From contig NZ_JADQDM010000001.1 in NCBI RefSeq assembly GCF_015694525.1, positions 682,001 to 746,000 of the forward strand: DNA of 64,000 nt, written 5' to 3'. The translations under genes and the position numbers were made by a program. The DNA is from Hymenobacter ruricola (GTDB lineage Bacteria > Bacteroidota > Bacteroidia > Cytophagales > Hymenobacteraceae). Below are positions 37,498-45,201 of the stretch, piece by piece (the stretch's first letter is position 1; each line of letters begins with the position of its first letter). Below the pieces are notes generated by a model, which did no database searches, had not been told where the DNA came from, and worked only from the letters and a program-made list of their open reading frames with translations.

Positions 37498-37956
37498 ATG
37501 GCCAAAGACGACAAACCCGTCATCATCAACATCAAAAACCGCCGCGCCAGCCACGAATACACCTTCCTGGCCAAGTACGACGCGGGCGTGATGCTGCAGG
37601 GCACCGAGATAAAAAGCATTCGCGAGGGCAACGTGAACCTCACCGACGGCTATTGCACCTTCGACCACAAAGGCGACCTCTGGATTCACAGCATCCGCAT
37701 TGCGCCTTATTCCTTAGGTACTTACAACAACCACGACGCCATGCGCGCCCGCAAGCTCCTGCTCAACAAGCGCGAGCTCAAGCAGCTGGCCGGCAAAAGC
37801 GTGGACCAGGGCCTGACCATCATCCCGCTGCGCCTCTTCGTGACGGACCGCGGCTTTGCCAAAATCGAAATAGCCCTCGCCCAGGGCAAAAAGCTCTTTG
37901 ACAAGCGCAACGACCTCAAAGAGAAAGCCCAAAAGCGCGACATGGAGCGAATGTGA
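37498..37956 (+). CDS. smpB: SsrA-binding protein SmpB
   Basis: A 152-residue protein that carries tmRNA into stalled ribosomes for trans-translation. Family landmarks are NRRASHEYTFLAKYDAGVML at residues 12-31, GTEIKSIREGNVNL, and the basic C-terminal tail KKLFDKRNDLKEKAQKRDME, which mimics codon-anticodon pairing in the decoding centre. Length is normal. The ssrA gene itself is not in this window. Confidence 0.97.
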   Translation: MAKDDKPVIINIKNRRASHEYTFLAKYDAGVMLQGTEIKSIREGNVNLTDGYCTFDHKGDLWIHSIRIAPYSLGTYNNHDAMRARKLLLNKRELKQLAGKSVDQGLTIIPLRLFVTDRGFAKIEIALAQGKKLFDKRNDLKEKAQKRDMERM

Positions 37957-38041
37957 AGGTGAAATGGCGAAATGGCGAGTAAGCCCACGGCTACCGTTCT
38001 TTGCGTCAACTCACCACCTCACCATTTCACCACCTCACCAC
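37957..38041. repeat. Intergenic inverted element of GGTGAAATGG / CCATTTCACC type
   Basis: GGTGAAATGGCGAAATGGCG near 37960 is mirrored by CTCACCATTTCACCACCTCA near 38025. The right half consists of short CACC-containing repeats. It fills the gap between smpB and the peptidase gene and could form a hairpin in the transcript. Confidence 0.6.
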
Positions 38042-38042
38042 T

Positions 38043-38834
38043 TTGAACCCCGGCATCTGCGCCCTGAGCGCCGTCCCCGTCCGCGCCGAGCCCAACGACC
38101 GGGCCGAACTCGTCACCCAACTCCTGTTTGGCGAATGCTACCAGATTTTGGTCACCGACGGCAGCTGGCTGCAAGTGCAGCTGGCGGCCGACGACTACGT
38201 GGGCTGGATTGATTTCAAGCAGCACACGCCCGTCTCGCCCGAGTACTACGCCGCCTGGTGCGCCCAGGACCACCCGCGCGCTCTCGACGTAGTGCAGGCC
38301 GTGAGCGACGCCACCACCAAAATTCCGCTCACGCTGGGCTGCCGCCTGCCGTTTTTCGACGGCATGAACGTGCGCATCGGCGAGCGCAACTACTTCTTCA
38401 ACGGCACTGCCACCAATCCCACCGCCGCGCCCGACCACGCCCGCCAGGCCGCCCTGCTGCGCAAAATCGCCCTCATGTACCTGAAGGCGCCCTACGTGTG
38501 GGGTGGCAAAAGCATCTTCGGCCTCGACTGCTCCGGGCTGTGCCAGCAGCTCTACGGCCTGGTGGGCATCCAGCTCCCGCGCGACGCCCGCCAGCAGATT
38601 GACCACGGCCGCCAGGTGCACTTCGTGACCCAGGCCCGGCCCGGCGACCTCGCCTTTTTCGACAACGCCGAGGGCCGCATCGTGCACGTGGGCATGGTGC
38701 TGGATGAAGGCCAGATTCTGCACGCCCACGGCGAAGTCCGCATCGACCCGCTCGACCACAACGGCATCTTCAACCGCGAGCGGCAGCGCTACTCGCACAA
38801 GCTGCGCCTCATCAAGCGCCTGCTGCCGGAGTAG
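38043..38834 (+). CDS. C40 family peptidase (NlpC/P60) with N-terminal SH3 domains
   Basis: A peptidase of 263 residues. I prefer the TTG start at 38043 (LNPGICALSAVPVRAEPNDR), because the upstream ATG at 38001 would translate an intergenic repeat (TTSPFHHLTT). Two SH3-like domains (residues 1-130) precede the NlpC/P60 domain with catalytic Cys in GLDCSGLCQQLYG, His in GRIVHVGMVL and a third polar residue in ILHAHGEVRID. Such enzymes cut the gamma-Glu to diamino acid bond of peptidoglycan peptides. No signal peptide was seen, so it may act on recycled muropeptides in the cytoplasm. Confidence 0.9.
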   Translation: MNPGICALSAVPVRAEPNDRAELVTQLLFGECYQILVTDGSWLQVQLAADDYVGWIDFKQHTPVSPEYYAAWCAQDHPRALDVVQAVSDATTKIPLTLGCRLPFFDGMNVRIGERNYFFNGTATNPTAAPDHARQAALLRKIALMYLKAPYVWGGKSIFGLDCSGLCQQLYGLVGIQLPRDARQQIDHGRQVHFVTQARPGDLAFFDNAEGRIVHVGMVLDEGQILHAHGEVRIDPLDHNGIFNRERQRYSHKLRLIKRLLPE

Positions 38835-38859
38835 GGGAGGAGTAGAACAGAAGACCAAA

Positions 38860-38956
38860 GACCGTCATGCCGAGCGCCAGCGAAGCATCTCTACCGCAAT
38901 AGTGAATAGTTTACGGCTGCAGTAAAGATGCTTCGCTGGCGCTCGGCATGACGGTC
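38860..38956. repeat. Family A palindromic repeat, possible terminator
   Basis: Arms begin GACCGTCATGCCGAGCGCCA at 38860 and end GCGCTCGGCATGACGGTC at 38956, nearly perfect over 35 bases, with an AT-rich centre containing AGTGAATAGTTTACGG. A TTTTT run follows the right arm, so it may end transcription from the peptidase gene. Confidence 0.88.
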
Positions 38957-38997
38957 TTTTTAACATTTTCTCTCGGCTGAACTTAACCCAAACCCGC

Positions 38998-39028
38998 TTG
39001 TTTATCTGCTTGGAAACCGCTAGCTTTC
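38998..39028 (+). promoter_or_regulatory. Promoter for the HNH endonuclease gene
   Basis: TTG at 38998-39000, then 20 bases, then TAGCTTTC at 39021-39028 (one mismatch to TAnnTTTG), 28 bases before the ATG. Confidence 0.45.
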
Positions 39029-39055
39029 GGCGGGTTATCCGAGCCCCAAGCGTGT

Positions 39056-39550
39056 ATGGACCAAAAAGTGTTAGTGCTGAATGGCGACTATACCGCCATT
39101 ACCCTGTGCAGCGTGCAGAAGGCGTTTGTGCTCCTGTTTCTCGACAAGGCGGAGATGGTGGCCAAGTCGGACCACGGCACCCTGCGCACCATCTCCCAAT
39201 CTTTTCCCAAGCCGAGCATCATTCGCTTGCAACGCTACGTGCGCGTGCCCTACAAAGGCATTGCCCTGAGCCGCCACAACATCTTTAAGCGCGACCATTT
39301 CGAGTGCCAGTACTGTGGTTCTACGAAAAATTTAACGCTCGACCACGTCATGCCGCGCTCGCGCGGCGGAGAATCTTCGTGGACCAACCTGCTCACGGCC
39401 TGCGCCCGCTGCAACCACGCCAAAGGCCACCACACGCCCAACGAGGCCGGTTTGACCATCCGGCAGCAGCCCAAAAAGCCCACGTTGGCGGGCTTCCTCA
39501 AGCTCTCGGCGGGCACCATCGACCAGAACTGGCACGCGTACCTGAATTAA
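39056..39550 (+). CDS. HNH endonuclease
   Basis: A 164-residue protein with an N-terminal domain of about 75 residues (VLVLNGDYTAITLCSVQKAF) and a C-terminal HNH nuclease. The zinc knuckles are CQYCG and CARCN, and the active site is LDHVMPRSRGG followed by Asn-Leu and His. This stand-alone type is common and conserved in Bacteroidota outside mobile elements; its target is not known, and restriction or repair roles are both possible. It has its own promoter-like element. Confidence 0.92.
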   Translation: MDQKVLVLNGDYTAITLCSVQKAFVLLFLDKAEMVAKSDHGTLRTISQSFPKPSIIRLQRYVRVPYKGIALSRHNIFKRDHFECQYCGSTKNLTLDHVMPRSRGGESSWTNLLTACARCNHAKGHHTPNEAGLTIRQQPKKPTLAGFLKLSAGTIDQNWHAYLN

Positions 39551-39577
39551 GTTCTGCCGTATAGGGTTAGGAAGGGG

Positions 39578-39585
39578 TACCTTTG
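39578..39585 (+). promoter_or_regulatory. Bacteroidota -7 element before the desaturase gene
   Basis: TACCTTTG lies 25 bases before the ATG at 39611, with a weak TTCTG about 21 bases upstream of it. Confidence 0.5.
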
Positions 39586-39610
39586 ATTTTATTCCCCCCC
39601 AAACCTGCCT

Positions 39611-40678
39611 ATGGCCCTGCCCAAGTTCGCTGCAACCCGCTCGTTTCATACCGAGCTCAAAACCCGTATCAATCACTATTTCGAGGAATCGGGGCAGCGG
39701 ATGACTGGTGACTTCAGTCTCATCTTCAAGGGCGTTTTGCTCGTGGGAATGATGGCCGCCCTTTACGTGCATCTGGTGTTTTTCACGCCCGCCTGGGGCT
39801 GGGCCCTGCTTGAATGTGCTCTGTTGGGCTGCGTTATCGCCGCCATTGGCTTCAACGTGATGCACGACGGCGCCCACGGCAGCTTTTCGCGCTTTGCCTG
39901 GGTCAATAAGCTGGCGGCCTACACGCTGGGCGTGCTCGGCGGCAGCCCCTACATGTGGAACTCCAAGCACAACCTCATCCACCACACCTACACCAACATT
40001 GAGGGCCACGACGACGACATCAACATCCAGCCCTGGATGCGCATGACACCCGACCAGCCCAAGCACGCGCTGCACCGCTACCAGCATTTCTATTTCTGGG
40101 CGCTCTACTGCATGCTCTACACGTCCTGGATTTTTGCCATGGACTACCAGAAATACTTCTCCCGTCAAATCGGCGCCATCGGCCTCAAGCCCATGAACAC
40201 CGGCGAGCACGTCAGCTTCTGGGGCTTTAAAGTGCTGAACTTGTTGCTGTACGTGGCCCTGCCCATCTACCTGGTCGGCTTCCTGCCGTGGCTGGCCGGC
40301 TTCATGCTGAGCACGGCCGTGGCCGGCCTGGTCCTGAGCATGGTATTCCAGCTCGCCCACACCGTGGAAGACGCGGCTTTCCCCGTGCCCCACGCCACCA
40401 CCCACAAGCTGGAAGACGAGTGGGCCATCCATCAGGTGCGCACCACCGCCAATTTTGCTACTGATAATAAAGTGGTAAGCTGGTTGGTTGGCGGCCTCAA
40501 CTTCCAGATTGAGCACCACTTGTTCCCGAAAATCTCGCACGTGCACTACCCCGCCATCAGCAAGATTGTGCAGCAGGTGTGCGCCGAGTTCGACATCACC
40601 TACAACAACTACGCCCGCACCCGCACCGCCGTGGTTTCGCACGTCATGTTCCTGCGCCAGATGGGCCGCGCCGCATAG
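39611..40678 (+). CDS. Membrane fatty acid desaturase (acyl-CoA/lipid desaturase)
   Basis: A 355-residue enzyme with the three histidine boxes of front-end type desaturases: HDGAH at residues 85-89, HNLIHH at 120-125, and QIEHH near residue 300 (Gln in place of the first His). Four membrane helices flank them. The boxes hold the di-iron centre that inserts a double bond into an acyl chain. The Gln-box variant is usual in delta-5/delta-6 or linoleoyl-CoA-like desaturases, so position specificity of that kind is plausible. A role in membrane fluidity in the cold is a reasonable inference. Confidence 0.92.
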   Translation: MALPKFAATRSFHTELKTRINHYFEESGQRMTGDFSLIFKGVLLVGMMAALYVHLVFFTPAWGWALLECALLGCVIAAIGFNVMHDGAHGSFSRFAWVNKLAAYTLGVLGGSPYMWNSKHNLIHHTYTNIEGHDDDINIQPWMRMTPDQPKHALHRYQHFYFWALYCMLYTSWIFAMDYQKYFSRQIGAIGLKPMNTGEHVSFWGFKVLNLLLYVALPIYLVGFLPWLAGFMLSTAVAGLVLSMVFQLAHTVEDAAFPVPHATTHKLEDEWAIHQVRTTANFATDNKVVSWLVGGLNFQIEHHLFPKISHVHYPAISKIVQQVCAEFDITYNNYARTRTAVVSHVMFLRQMGRAA

Positions 40679-40697
40679 CCCGACCAGACCCAACAAC

Positions 40698-40731
40698 AAA
40701 AAGCCCCGACGCGAATGCGCCGGGGCTTTTT
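40698..40731. terminator. Bidirectional terminator between desaturase and hydrolase genes
   Basis: Stems AAAAAGCCCCG and CGGGGCTTTTT, with inner CGC/GCG pairing around GAAT. It lies between convergent genes, 20 bases from each stop. Confidence 0.92.
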
Positions 40732-40751
40732 GTTATCTGTGGTTTCTAAAA

Positions 40752-41588
40752 CTAGCGGCCCACAAACGACAGCAAATCCGTCGTCAATTGGTCTTTGTCA
40801 GTAAAGAATAGGCCGTGCGGCGCGCCCTTATACACCTTCAGTTCTGCCTGCGGAATCATCTTGGCCGTGCGCTCGCCGCTGGCCTCAAAGGGCACCGTCG
40901 CATCAGCGTCGCCGTGAATCACCAGCGTCGGCACTTTGATTTCGGACAAGTCGGCCCGGAAATCGGTGCTGGAAAAAGCCACCGCGCAGTCGCGCGTGGC
41001 ATTCGGCGCCGCCAGCGAGGCCACCGTGAAATTCCAGTCCAGCACGCCCTGGCTCACCGGGTGGCTAATCATGCCCACGCCGTAGAAGCTCTTGGCGAAG
41101 GTTTGCAGGAAGTCAAACCGGTCCTGCTTCATGCCGTCGGCCATTTCGTCGAATACCTTTTGGGGCACGCCCTCCGGGTTGTTGTCGGTCTTGAGCATAA
41201 AGGGCGTTACGGCGCTCACGAAAGCCACGCGGGCAATGCGCTTGTCGCCGTAGGTGCCGAGGTAGCGGGCAATTTCGCCGCCGCCCATCGAGAAGCCCAC
41301 CAGCGTCACCTGGTTCAAATCCAACTCTTCGAGCAGGGCGTTGAGGTCGGCCGCCATCGTGTCGTAGTCGTAGCCCGTCCAGGGGCGGGAGGAGCGGCCG
41401 AACCCGCGCCGGTCGTAGGCAATGACGCGCAGGCCGGCCTTGGCCAGCCCAATGGCCTGGTGCTCCCACATGGTGTGGTCGAGCGGCCAGCCGTGGATGA
41501 GCACCACCGGGGCGCCCTGCCCCCAGTCTTCGTAGAAAATATTAACCGGGTTGCCGGCCGTGTCGTTACCTGCTTTGATATAAGCCAT
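40752..41588 (-). CDS. Alpha/beta hydrolase (non-haem haloperoxidase/esterase type)
   Basis: A 278-residue alpha/beta hydrolase. The oxyanion-hole region is LIHGWPLDHTMWEHQ, the nucleophile elbow is GFSMGGGE near residue 100, the acid is in LVIHGDADATVPFE and the His is in KGAPHGLFFTDKDQL. Its closest look-alikes are cofactor-free chloroperoxidase-like esterases. There is no signal peptide, so it is cytoplasmic. The substrate is unknown. It is divergent from the toxin-antitoxin pair, about 100 bases away. Confidence 0.9.
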   Translation of the reverse strand: MAYIKAGNDTAGNPVNIFYEDWGQGAPVVLIHGWPLDHTMWEHQAIGLAKAGLRVIAYDRRGFGRSSRPWTGYDYDTMAADLNALLEELDLNQVTLVGFSMGGGEIARYLGTYGDKRIARVAFVSAVTPFMLKTDNNPEGVPQKVFDEMADGMKQDRFDFLQTFAKSFYGVGMISHPVSQGVLDWNFTVASLAAPNATRDCAVAFSSTDFRADLSEIKVPTLVIHGDADATVPFEASGERTAKMIPQAELKVYKGAPHGLFFTDKDQLTTDLLSFVGR

Positions 41589-41687
41589 TAGAGTAAGGTG
41601 TTTTGGGTGAAATGTTACCGTTCTCCTTACGCGGCTAGACCGGTTTACAGTTGCTTTTTCGTAAATTTGATTATAAGTGACTCGCTC

Positions 41688-42008
41688 ATGAAAGCTGTAA
41701 CCATTCTGCTCCCCGATTCCGTCGAACTAAGCCAAGACCAGATTCAACGGTTGGTGCTGATTAATCTTGATATTGTTAATCATCAGGCTGCATCTTTGCC
41801 AGGGCCTGCAGATTTGCAGGCCCTGTTGCAGCGGCCGGTGCCGCCAGAAGAAGCTGCTGATATCCGTCACCTTATCGGCCTGTATTATGCCGAACGGGCT
41901 GCTGATTTGGTGGACGAGCAATGGGATAAAAATGGCTGGACCGCTGAAACAATGCATAATTGGGTGCGCGAACACCTGCGCACCGCCCACGGCCGCCATG
42001 CCGCATGA
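41688..42008 (+). CDS. Putative antitoxin of a PIN toxin-antitoxin pair
   Basis: A 106-residue protein starting at ATG 41688 (MKAVTILLPDSVELS). The N-terminal 30 residues look like a short strand plus helix, the C-terminal half is charged (ERAADLVDEQWDKNGW, NWVREHLRTAHGRHAA). No DNA-binding family could be named with certainty. Its stop overlaps the ATG of the PIN gene by four bases (ATGA), the usual coupling in toxin-antitoxin operons, so the antitoxin role is inferred from context. Confidence 0.7.
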   Translation: MKAVTILLPDSVELSQDQIQRLVLINLDIVNHQAASLPGPADLQALLQRPVPPEEAADIRHLIGLYYAERAADLVDEQWDKNGWTAETMHNWVREHLRTAHGRHAA

Positions 42009-42409
42009 GGGTAGTTCTGGATACCAACGTTTTGCTGGTTAGCATTGGGCGCCGCTCACCATTCCGCCCGGTTTTCGACGCCTTGCTGCGAGAGCAGTTG
42101 ACATTGGTAGTGAGCACAGGCATCCTGCTCGAATACGAAGAAATTCTGACCCAACGTAATGGCGCCGTTGTGGCGCACAGCGTACTCGAAGCGTTAAGCA
42201 ACCTGCGAAACGTCAGCCGCCACGAGGTGCGTTACCACTGGCGTCTGCCCTTTATCGACCCCGATGACCAAAAGTTTGTCGATGCCTACGTAGCCGGCAA
42301 CGCCGATTACCTCGTCAGCAACGACCGGCATTTTGATGGGCTTGGTGCTGCTGGCTTTCCCAGCGTGCGCGTATTTTCTGCCGAAGCATTCCTGAAACGC
42401 CTTGCTTAA
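42005..42409 (+). CDS. PIN domain ribonuclease toxin (VapC-like)
   Basis: A 134-residue protein starting at ATG 42005, within the antitoxin stop. MRVVLDTNVLL carries the first catalytic Asp, VSTGILLEYEEIL the conserved Glu, and DPDDQKFVDAYVAGNADYLV and SNDRHF the remaining acidic residues that bind metal. It fits the family of putative PIN toxins of about 135 residues (COG1569-like). Such enzymes cut RNA, often tRNA, when the antitoxin is lost. Confidence 0.88.
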   Translation: MRVVLDTNVLLVSIGRRSPFRPVFDALLREQLTLVVSTGILLEYEEILTQRNGAVVAHSVLEALSNLRNVSRHEVRYHWRLPFIDPDDQKFVDAYVAGNADYLVSNDRHFDGLGAAGFPSVRVFSAEAFLKRLA

Positions 42410-42456
42410 CTCAACTGTCTTGAAACGCTTTGAACGGCAGGCATTGCGAATCAGTG

Positions 42457-42488
42457 TTAGCAAAACCGCCTCATAATCCGTACCTTTG
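42457..42488 (+). promoter_or_regulatory. Promoter for rpsA
   Basis: TTAG at 42457-42460 is 20 bases before TACCTTTG at 42481-42488, a perfect -7 box. It implies a leader of roughly 105-110 bases before the rpsA ATG. Confidence 0.65.
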
Positions 42489-42550
42489 CGGCCCCGCCAA
42501 GGTGGCGGGCCTTGCGCCCTAACGGCAAGAGGTTCAAAAGCAACGGCGTA

Positions 42551-42579
42551 GCAGCCCGGGCTTCGGCCGCTGCGTTTTT
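42551..42579 (+). promoter_or_regulatory. Hairpin plus T run in the rpsA leader, possible attenuator
   Basis: GCAGC (42551) pairs with GCTGC (42573); inside, GGC-TTCG-GCC forms a tetraloop stem. GTTTTT follows at once, as in an intrinsic terminator, and the rpsA ATG is 23 bases further on. A separate hairpin (GCCCCGCCA/TGGCGGGC) lies at 42490-42511. Confidence 0.4.
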
Positions 42580-42601
42580 ACACTGGAGCCCGCACACAAG
42601 T

Positions 42602-44734
42602 ATGGCAACTGAATTAGTTGACGATTTTGATTGGGACAACGTTGGAGCGACCGGCTTCGGCGGCAATTATTCTTCGGACCAGCGCGCTGAGATGGAGAAA
42701 ATGTACGGCGACACCCTGACGACCGTACAGGAAGAAGAAGTGGTGAAAGGCACCGTGGTAGGCATCACCGACCGCGACGTTATCCTGAACATCGGCTTCA
42801 AATCCGATGGTCTGGTGTCCATCACCGAATTCCGCGACCTGCCCGACCTGAAAATCGGCGACGAGGTGGAGGTGTTCATCGAAGACCAGGAAGATGCTAA
42901 CGGCCAGCTTATCCTGAGCCGCAAGAAAGCCAAAATCAAGCAGGCCTGGAAGGCTATTTACGACGCTCTGGAATTGGATACGATTCTGGAAGGCGTAGTG
43001 AAGCGTCGCACCAAAGGCGGCCTCATCATGGAGCTCGACGGCGTGGAAGCCTTCCTGCCCGGCTCGCAAATCGACGTGAAGCCCATCCGCGACTTCGACA
43101 TTTATGTGGGCCGTCGCATGGAAGTGAAAGTGGTGAAAATCAACTCCGCTTTCGACAACGTCGTGGTTTCGCACAAAGTACTCATCGAGAAAGACCTCGA
43201 GAAGCAGCGTGAGGCCATCCTGAACAACCTCGAAAAAGGCCAGATTCTGGAAGGCAACATCAAGAACATGACCAACTTCGGCGTGTTCATCGACCTCGGC
43301 GGTGTCGACGGTCTGCTGCACATCACGGACATCTCGTGGGGCCGCATCGCTCACCCGAGCGAAGTGCTGACCCTGGACCAGAAGCTGAACATCGTGGTGC
43401 TGGACTTCGACGAAGCCAAGAAGCGTATTTCGCTGGGCCTGAAGCAGCTGACGCCCCACCCGTGGGATTCGCTGCCGGCCGACCTGCAGCCGGGCTCCAA
43501 AGTATCGGGCCGCATCGTGAACGTGGCCGACTACGGCGCGTTCATGGAAGTGGTACCCGGTGTGGAAGGCCTCATCCACGTTTCGGAAATGAGCTGGAGC
43601 CAGCACCTGCGCAACCCGCAGGACTTTATCAAGCAGGGCGACACGGTAGAAGCGCAGATTCTGACGCTCGACCGCGAAGACCGCAAGATGAGCCTCGGCA
43701 TCAAGCAACTGACCGAAGACCCGTGGACCCGTGGCGACTTCGCCACCACCTACGCCGTGGGCACCAAGCACAGCGGTACCGTGCGTAACCTGACCAACTT
43801 CGGCCTGTTTGTAGAACTGGAAGAGGGTGTGGACGGTCTCGTGCACGTGTCGGACCTGTCGTGGACCAAGAAAATCAAGCACCCCTCCGAAATGGTGAAG
43901 GTGGGCGACAAGCTCGATGTAGTGGTACTGGAGCTGGACCTGGGCGCCCGTCGCCTGGCCTTGGGCCACAAGCAGCTGGAAGAAAACCCCTGGGATACCT
44001 TCCAGACGGTGTTCACCCCCGGCTCGGTACACAAGGCTACCATCACCGAGAAGTCGGAGCGTGGCGCAGTACTCGAATTGCCTTACGGCATCGAGGGCTT
44101 CGCTTACCCCAAGTCGTTGGTGAAGGAAGATGGCACGACCGCCGAGAACGGTGAGTCGCTTGACTTCCGCGTAACGGAGTTCTCGAAGGACGACCGCCGC
44201 ATTGTGCTCTCGCACACGGCTGTTTACAACAAAGAAGCCGCCGCTGAGGACGACAGCCGCAACGCCAAGTTCAAGAAGAAAACCAACGCCAAAGGTGGCG
44301 ACACCCAGGGCGAAGGCAAAATCAGCGACCTGAAAAAGACCGAAGAGAAGTCGACCCTCGGCGACCTCGACGCGCTGAGCGCCCTGCGCGACCAGATGAT
44401 GGGCAACGAACGCAAGGCTGGTGAGCAGAAGCTCGCCGCCGCTGCCAAGGCTCCCAAGGCCGAAGCCGCTCCCGCTGCTGAGGCTGCTCCGGCCGCTGAA
44501 GAAGCTCCCGCTGCTGACGCTCCCGCCGAAGGTGGCCTGCTGGCTGGCATTGCCGGTGCCGCTTCGGCTGCTCTCGACACCGTGAAGCACGCTGCTTCGG
44601 ACGCTGTGGACGCTGTGACGCACTCGGATGCCTTCGCGAAGGCTTCGGAAGTGGCCGGCGACTTGGTGGACAAAGCCAAAGACCTGATTGCCGGCGACGA
44701 CGCCGACAAAAAGGACGACGAAGCCAAAGCCTAG
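42602..44734 (+). CDS. rpsA: 30S ribosomal protein S1
   Basis: A 710-residue protein starting at ATG 42602 (MATELVDDFDWDNVG). Six S1 RNA-binding domains fill about residues 45-545; typical strands are GNIKNMTNFGVFIDLGGVDG and GTVRNLTNFGLFVELEEGVD. S1 brings mRNA to the small subunit. The last 160 residues form an extension: a Lys-rich part, an Ala/Pro/Glu run with repeated AAPAAEAAP, then amphipathic helices (LDTVKHAASDAVDAVTHSDA, DLVDKAKDLIAGDDA). The extension is longer than in many relatives. The gene uses slightly different codons from its neighbours, as expected for high expression. Confidence 0.96.
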   Translation: MATELVDDFDWDNVGATGFGGNYSSDQRAEMEKMYGDTLTTVQEEEVVKGTVVGITDRDVILNIGFKSDGLVSITEFRDLPDLKIGDEVEVFIEDQEDANGQLILSRKKAKIKQAWKAIYDALELDTILEGVVKRRTKGGLIMELDGVEAFLPGSQIDVKPIRDFDIYVGRRMEVKVVKINSAFDNVVVSHKVLIEKDLEKQREAILNNLEKGQILEGNIKNMTNFGVFIDLGGVDGLLHITDISWGRIAHPSEVLTLDQKLNIVVLDFDEAKKRISLGLKQLTPHPWDSLPADLQPGSKVSGRIVNVADYGAFMEVVPGVEGLIHVSEMSWSQHLRNPQDFIKQGDTVEAQILTLDREDRKMSLGIKQLTEDPWTRGDFATTYAVGTKHSGTVRNLTNFGLFVELEEGVDGLVHVSDLSWTKKIKHPSEMVKVGDKLDVVVLELDLGARRLALGHKQLEENPWDTFQTVFTPGSVHKATITEKSERGAVLELPYGIEGFAYPKSLVKEDGTTAENGESLDFRVTEFSKDDRRIVLSHTAVYNKEAAAEDDSRNAKFKKKTNAKGGDTQGEGKISDLKKTEEKSTLGDLDALSALRDQMMGNERKAGEQKLAAAAKAPKAEAAPAAEAAPAAEEAPAADAPAEGGLLAGIAGAASAALDTVKHAASDAVDAVTHSDAFAKASEVAGDLVDKAKDLIAGDDADKKDDEAKA

Positions 44735-44760
44735 TGCTCAGCTGAGTTAGCGTAATGAAG

Positions 44761-44792
44761 AAAGCCCCGGCGTTGCAGCCGGGGCTTTTTTT
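44761..44792 (+). terminator. rpsA intrinsic terminator
   Basis: AAAGCCCCGGC, a four-base loop region (GTTG/CA) and GCCGGGGCTTTTTTT, 27 bases after the rpsA stop. Confidence 0.93.
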
Positions 44793-44803
44793 ATGCCGGT
44801 GCC

Positions 44804-44834
44804 TTGCCTACGCCAAACGGGCTGCCTACCTTTG
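44804..44834 (+). promoter_or_regulatory. Promoter for tRNA-Cys
   Basis: TTG at 44804-44806, exactly 20 bases, then TACCTTTG at 44827-44834. This is the best promoter match in the window and lies 21 bases before the tRNA. Confidence 0.75.
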
Positions 44835-44855
44835 CGGTCCCAAAAGCCCACTACT

Positions 44856-44926
44856 GGCAACGTGACCGAGTGGCTAGGTAGAGGTCTGCAAAACCTCCTA
44901 CAGCGGTTCGAATCCGCTCGTTGCCT
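44856..44926 (+). tRNA. tRNA-Cys (anticodon GCA)
   Basis: A 71-base tRNA. The acceptor stem pairs GGCAACG with CGTTGCC; the anticodon stem is GAGGT/ACCTC around loop CTGCAAA with anticodon GCA; the T arm contains GGTTCGAATCC. The discriminator base is T, as in cysteine tRNAs. The CCA end is not encoded. It has its own promoter upstream and a hairpin terminator downstream. Confidence 0.96.
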
Positions 44927-44940
44927 CTTTAAATTGACAG

Positions 44941-44984
44941 AATCCCCTTGTAAGCCATGCGTTTACAAGGGGATTCCGCTTTTT
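44941..44984 (+). terminator. Terminator after tRNA-Cys
   Basis: A perfect 13-bp inverted repeat, AATCCCCTTGTAA and TTACAAGGGGATT, with a nine-base loop, followed by CCGCTTTTT. Confidence 0.85.
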
Positions 44985-45201
44985 AGGTACAATAGAGGTG
45001 CCATATGGCTGAGCCAACTGGACAGGAATGCCATTAATTCACTAAACAGTCGCGCTTGTTGCGTTTGGGCGCTGCTAAGGTTTAAACGTAGCGCTGATGG
45101 GACAGGGGCTTCCACGCTTTTACGGCTTGTTGCTTTGTTGGGCAAGGCGGTTGAGCGGCTTATCTGAAGTTTGGTAGCGGTGCAATCAGGGGCAGAAACT
45201 T
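44985..45201. other. Gene-free stretch between tRNA-Cys and the MBOAT gene
   Basis: About 215 bases, less GC-rich than the surroundings. Short open frames exist on both strands, but none has a start context or recognisable product. It could be remnant DNA next to a tRNA, a common integration site, yet no attachment-site duplication of the tRNA end was found. Confidence 0.4.

Noticed and set aside
41598..41687. Longer antitoxin start upstream of 41688
   Set aside because: The extra 30 residues (CYRSPYAARPVYSCFFVN) do not look like a protein start and lie in the divergent promoter region.
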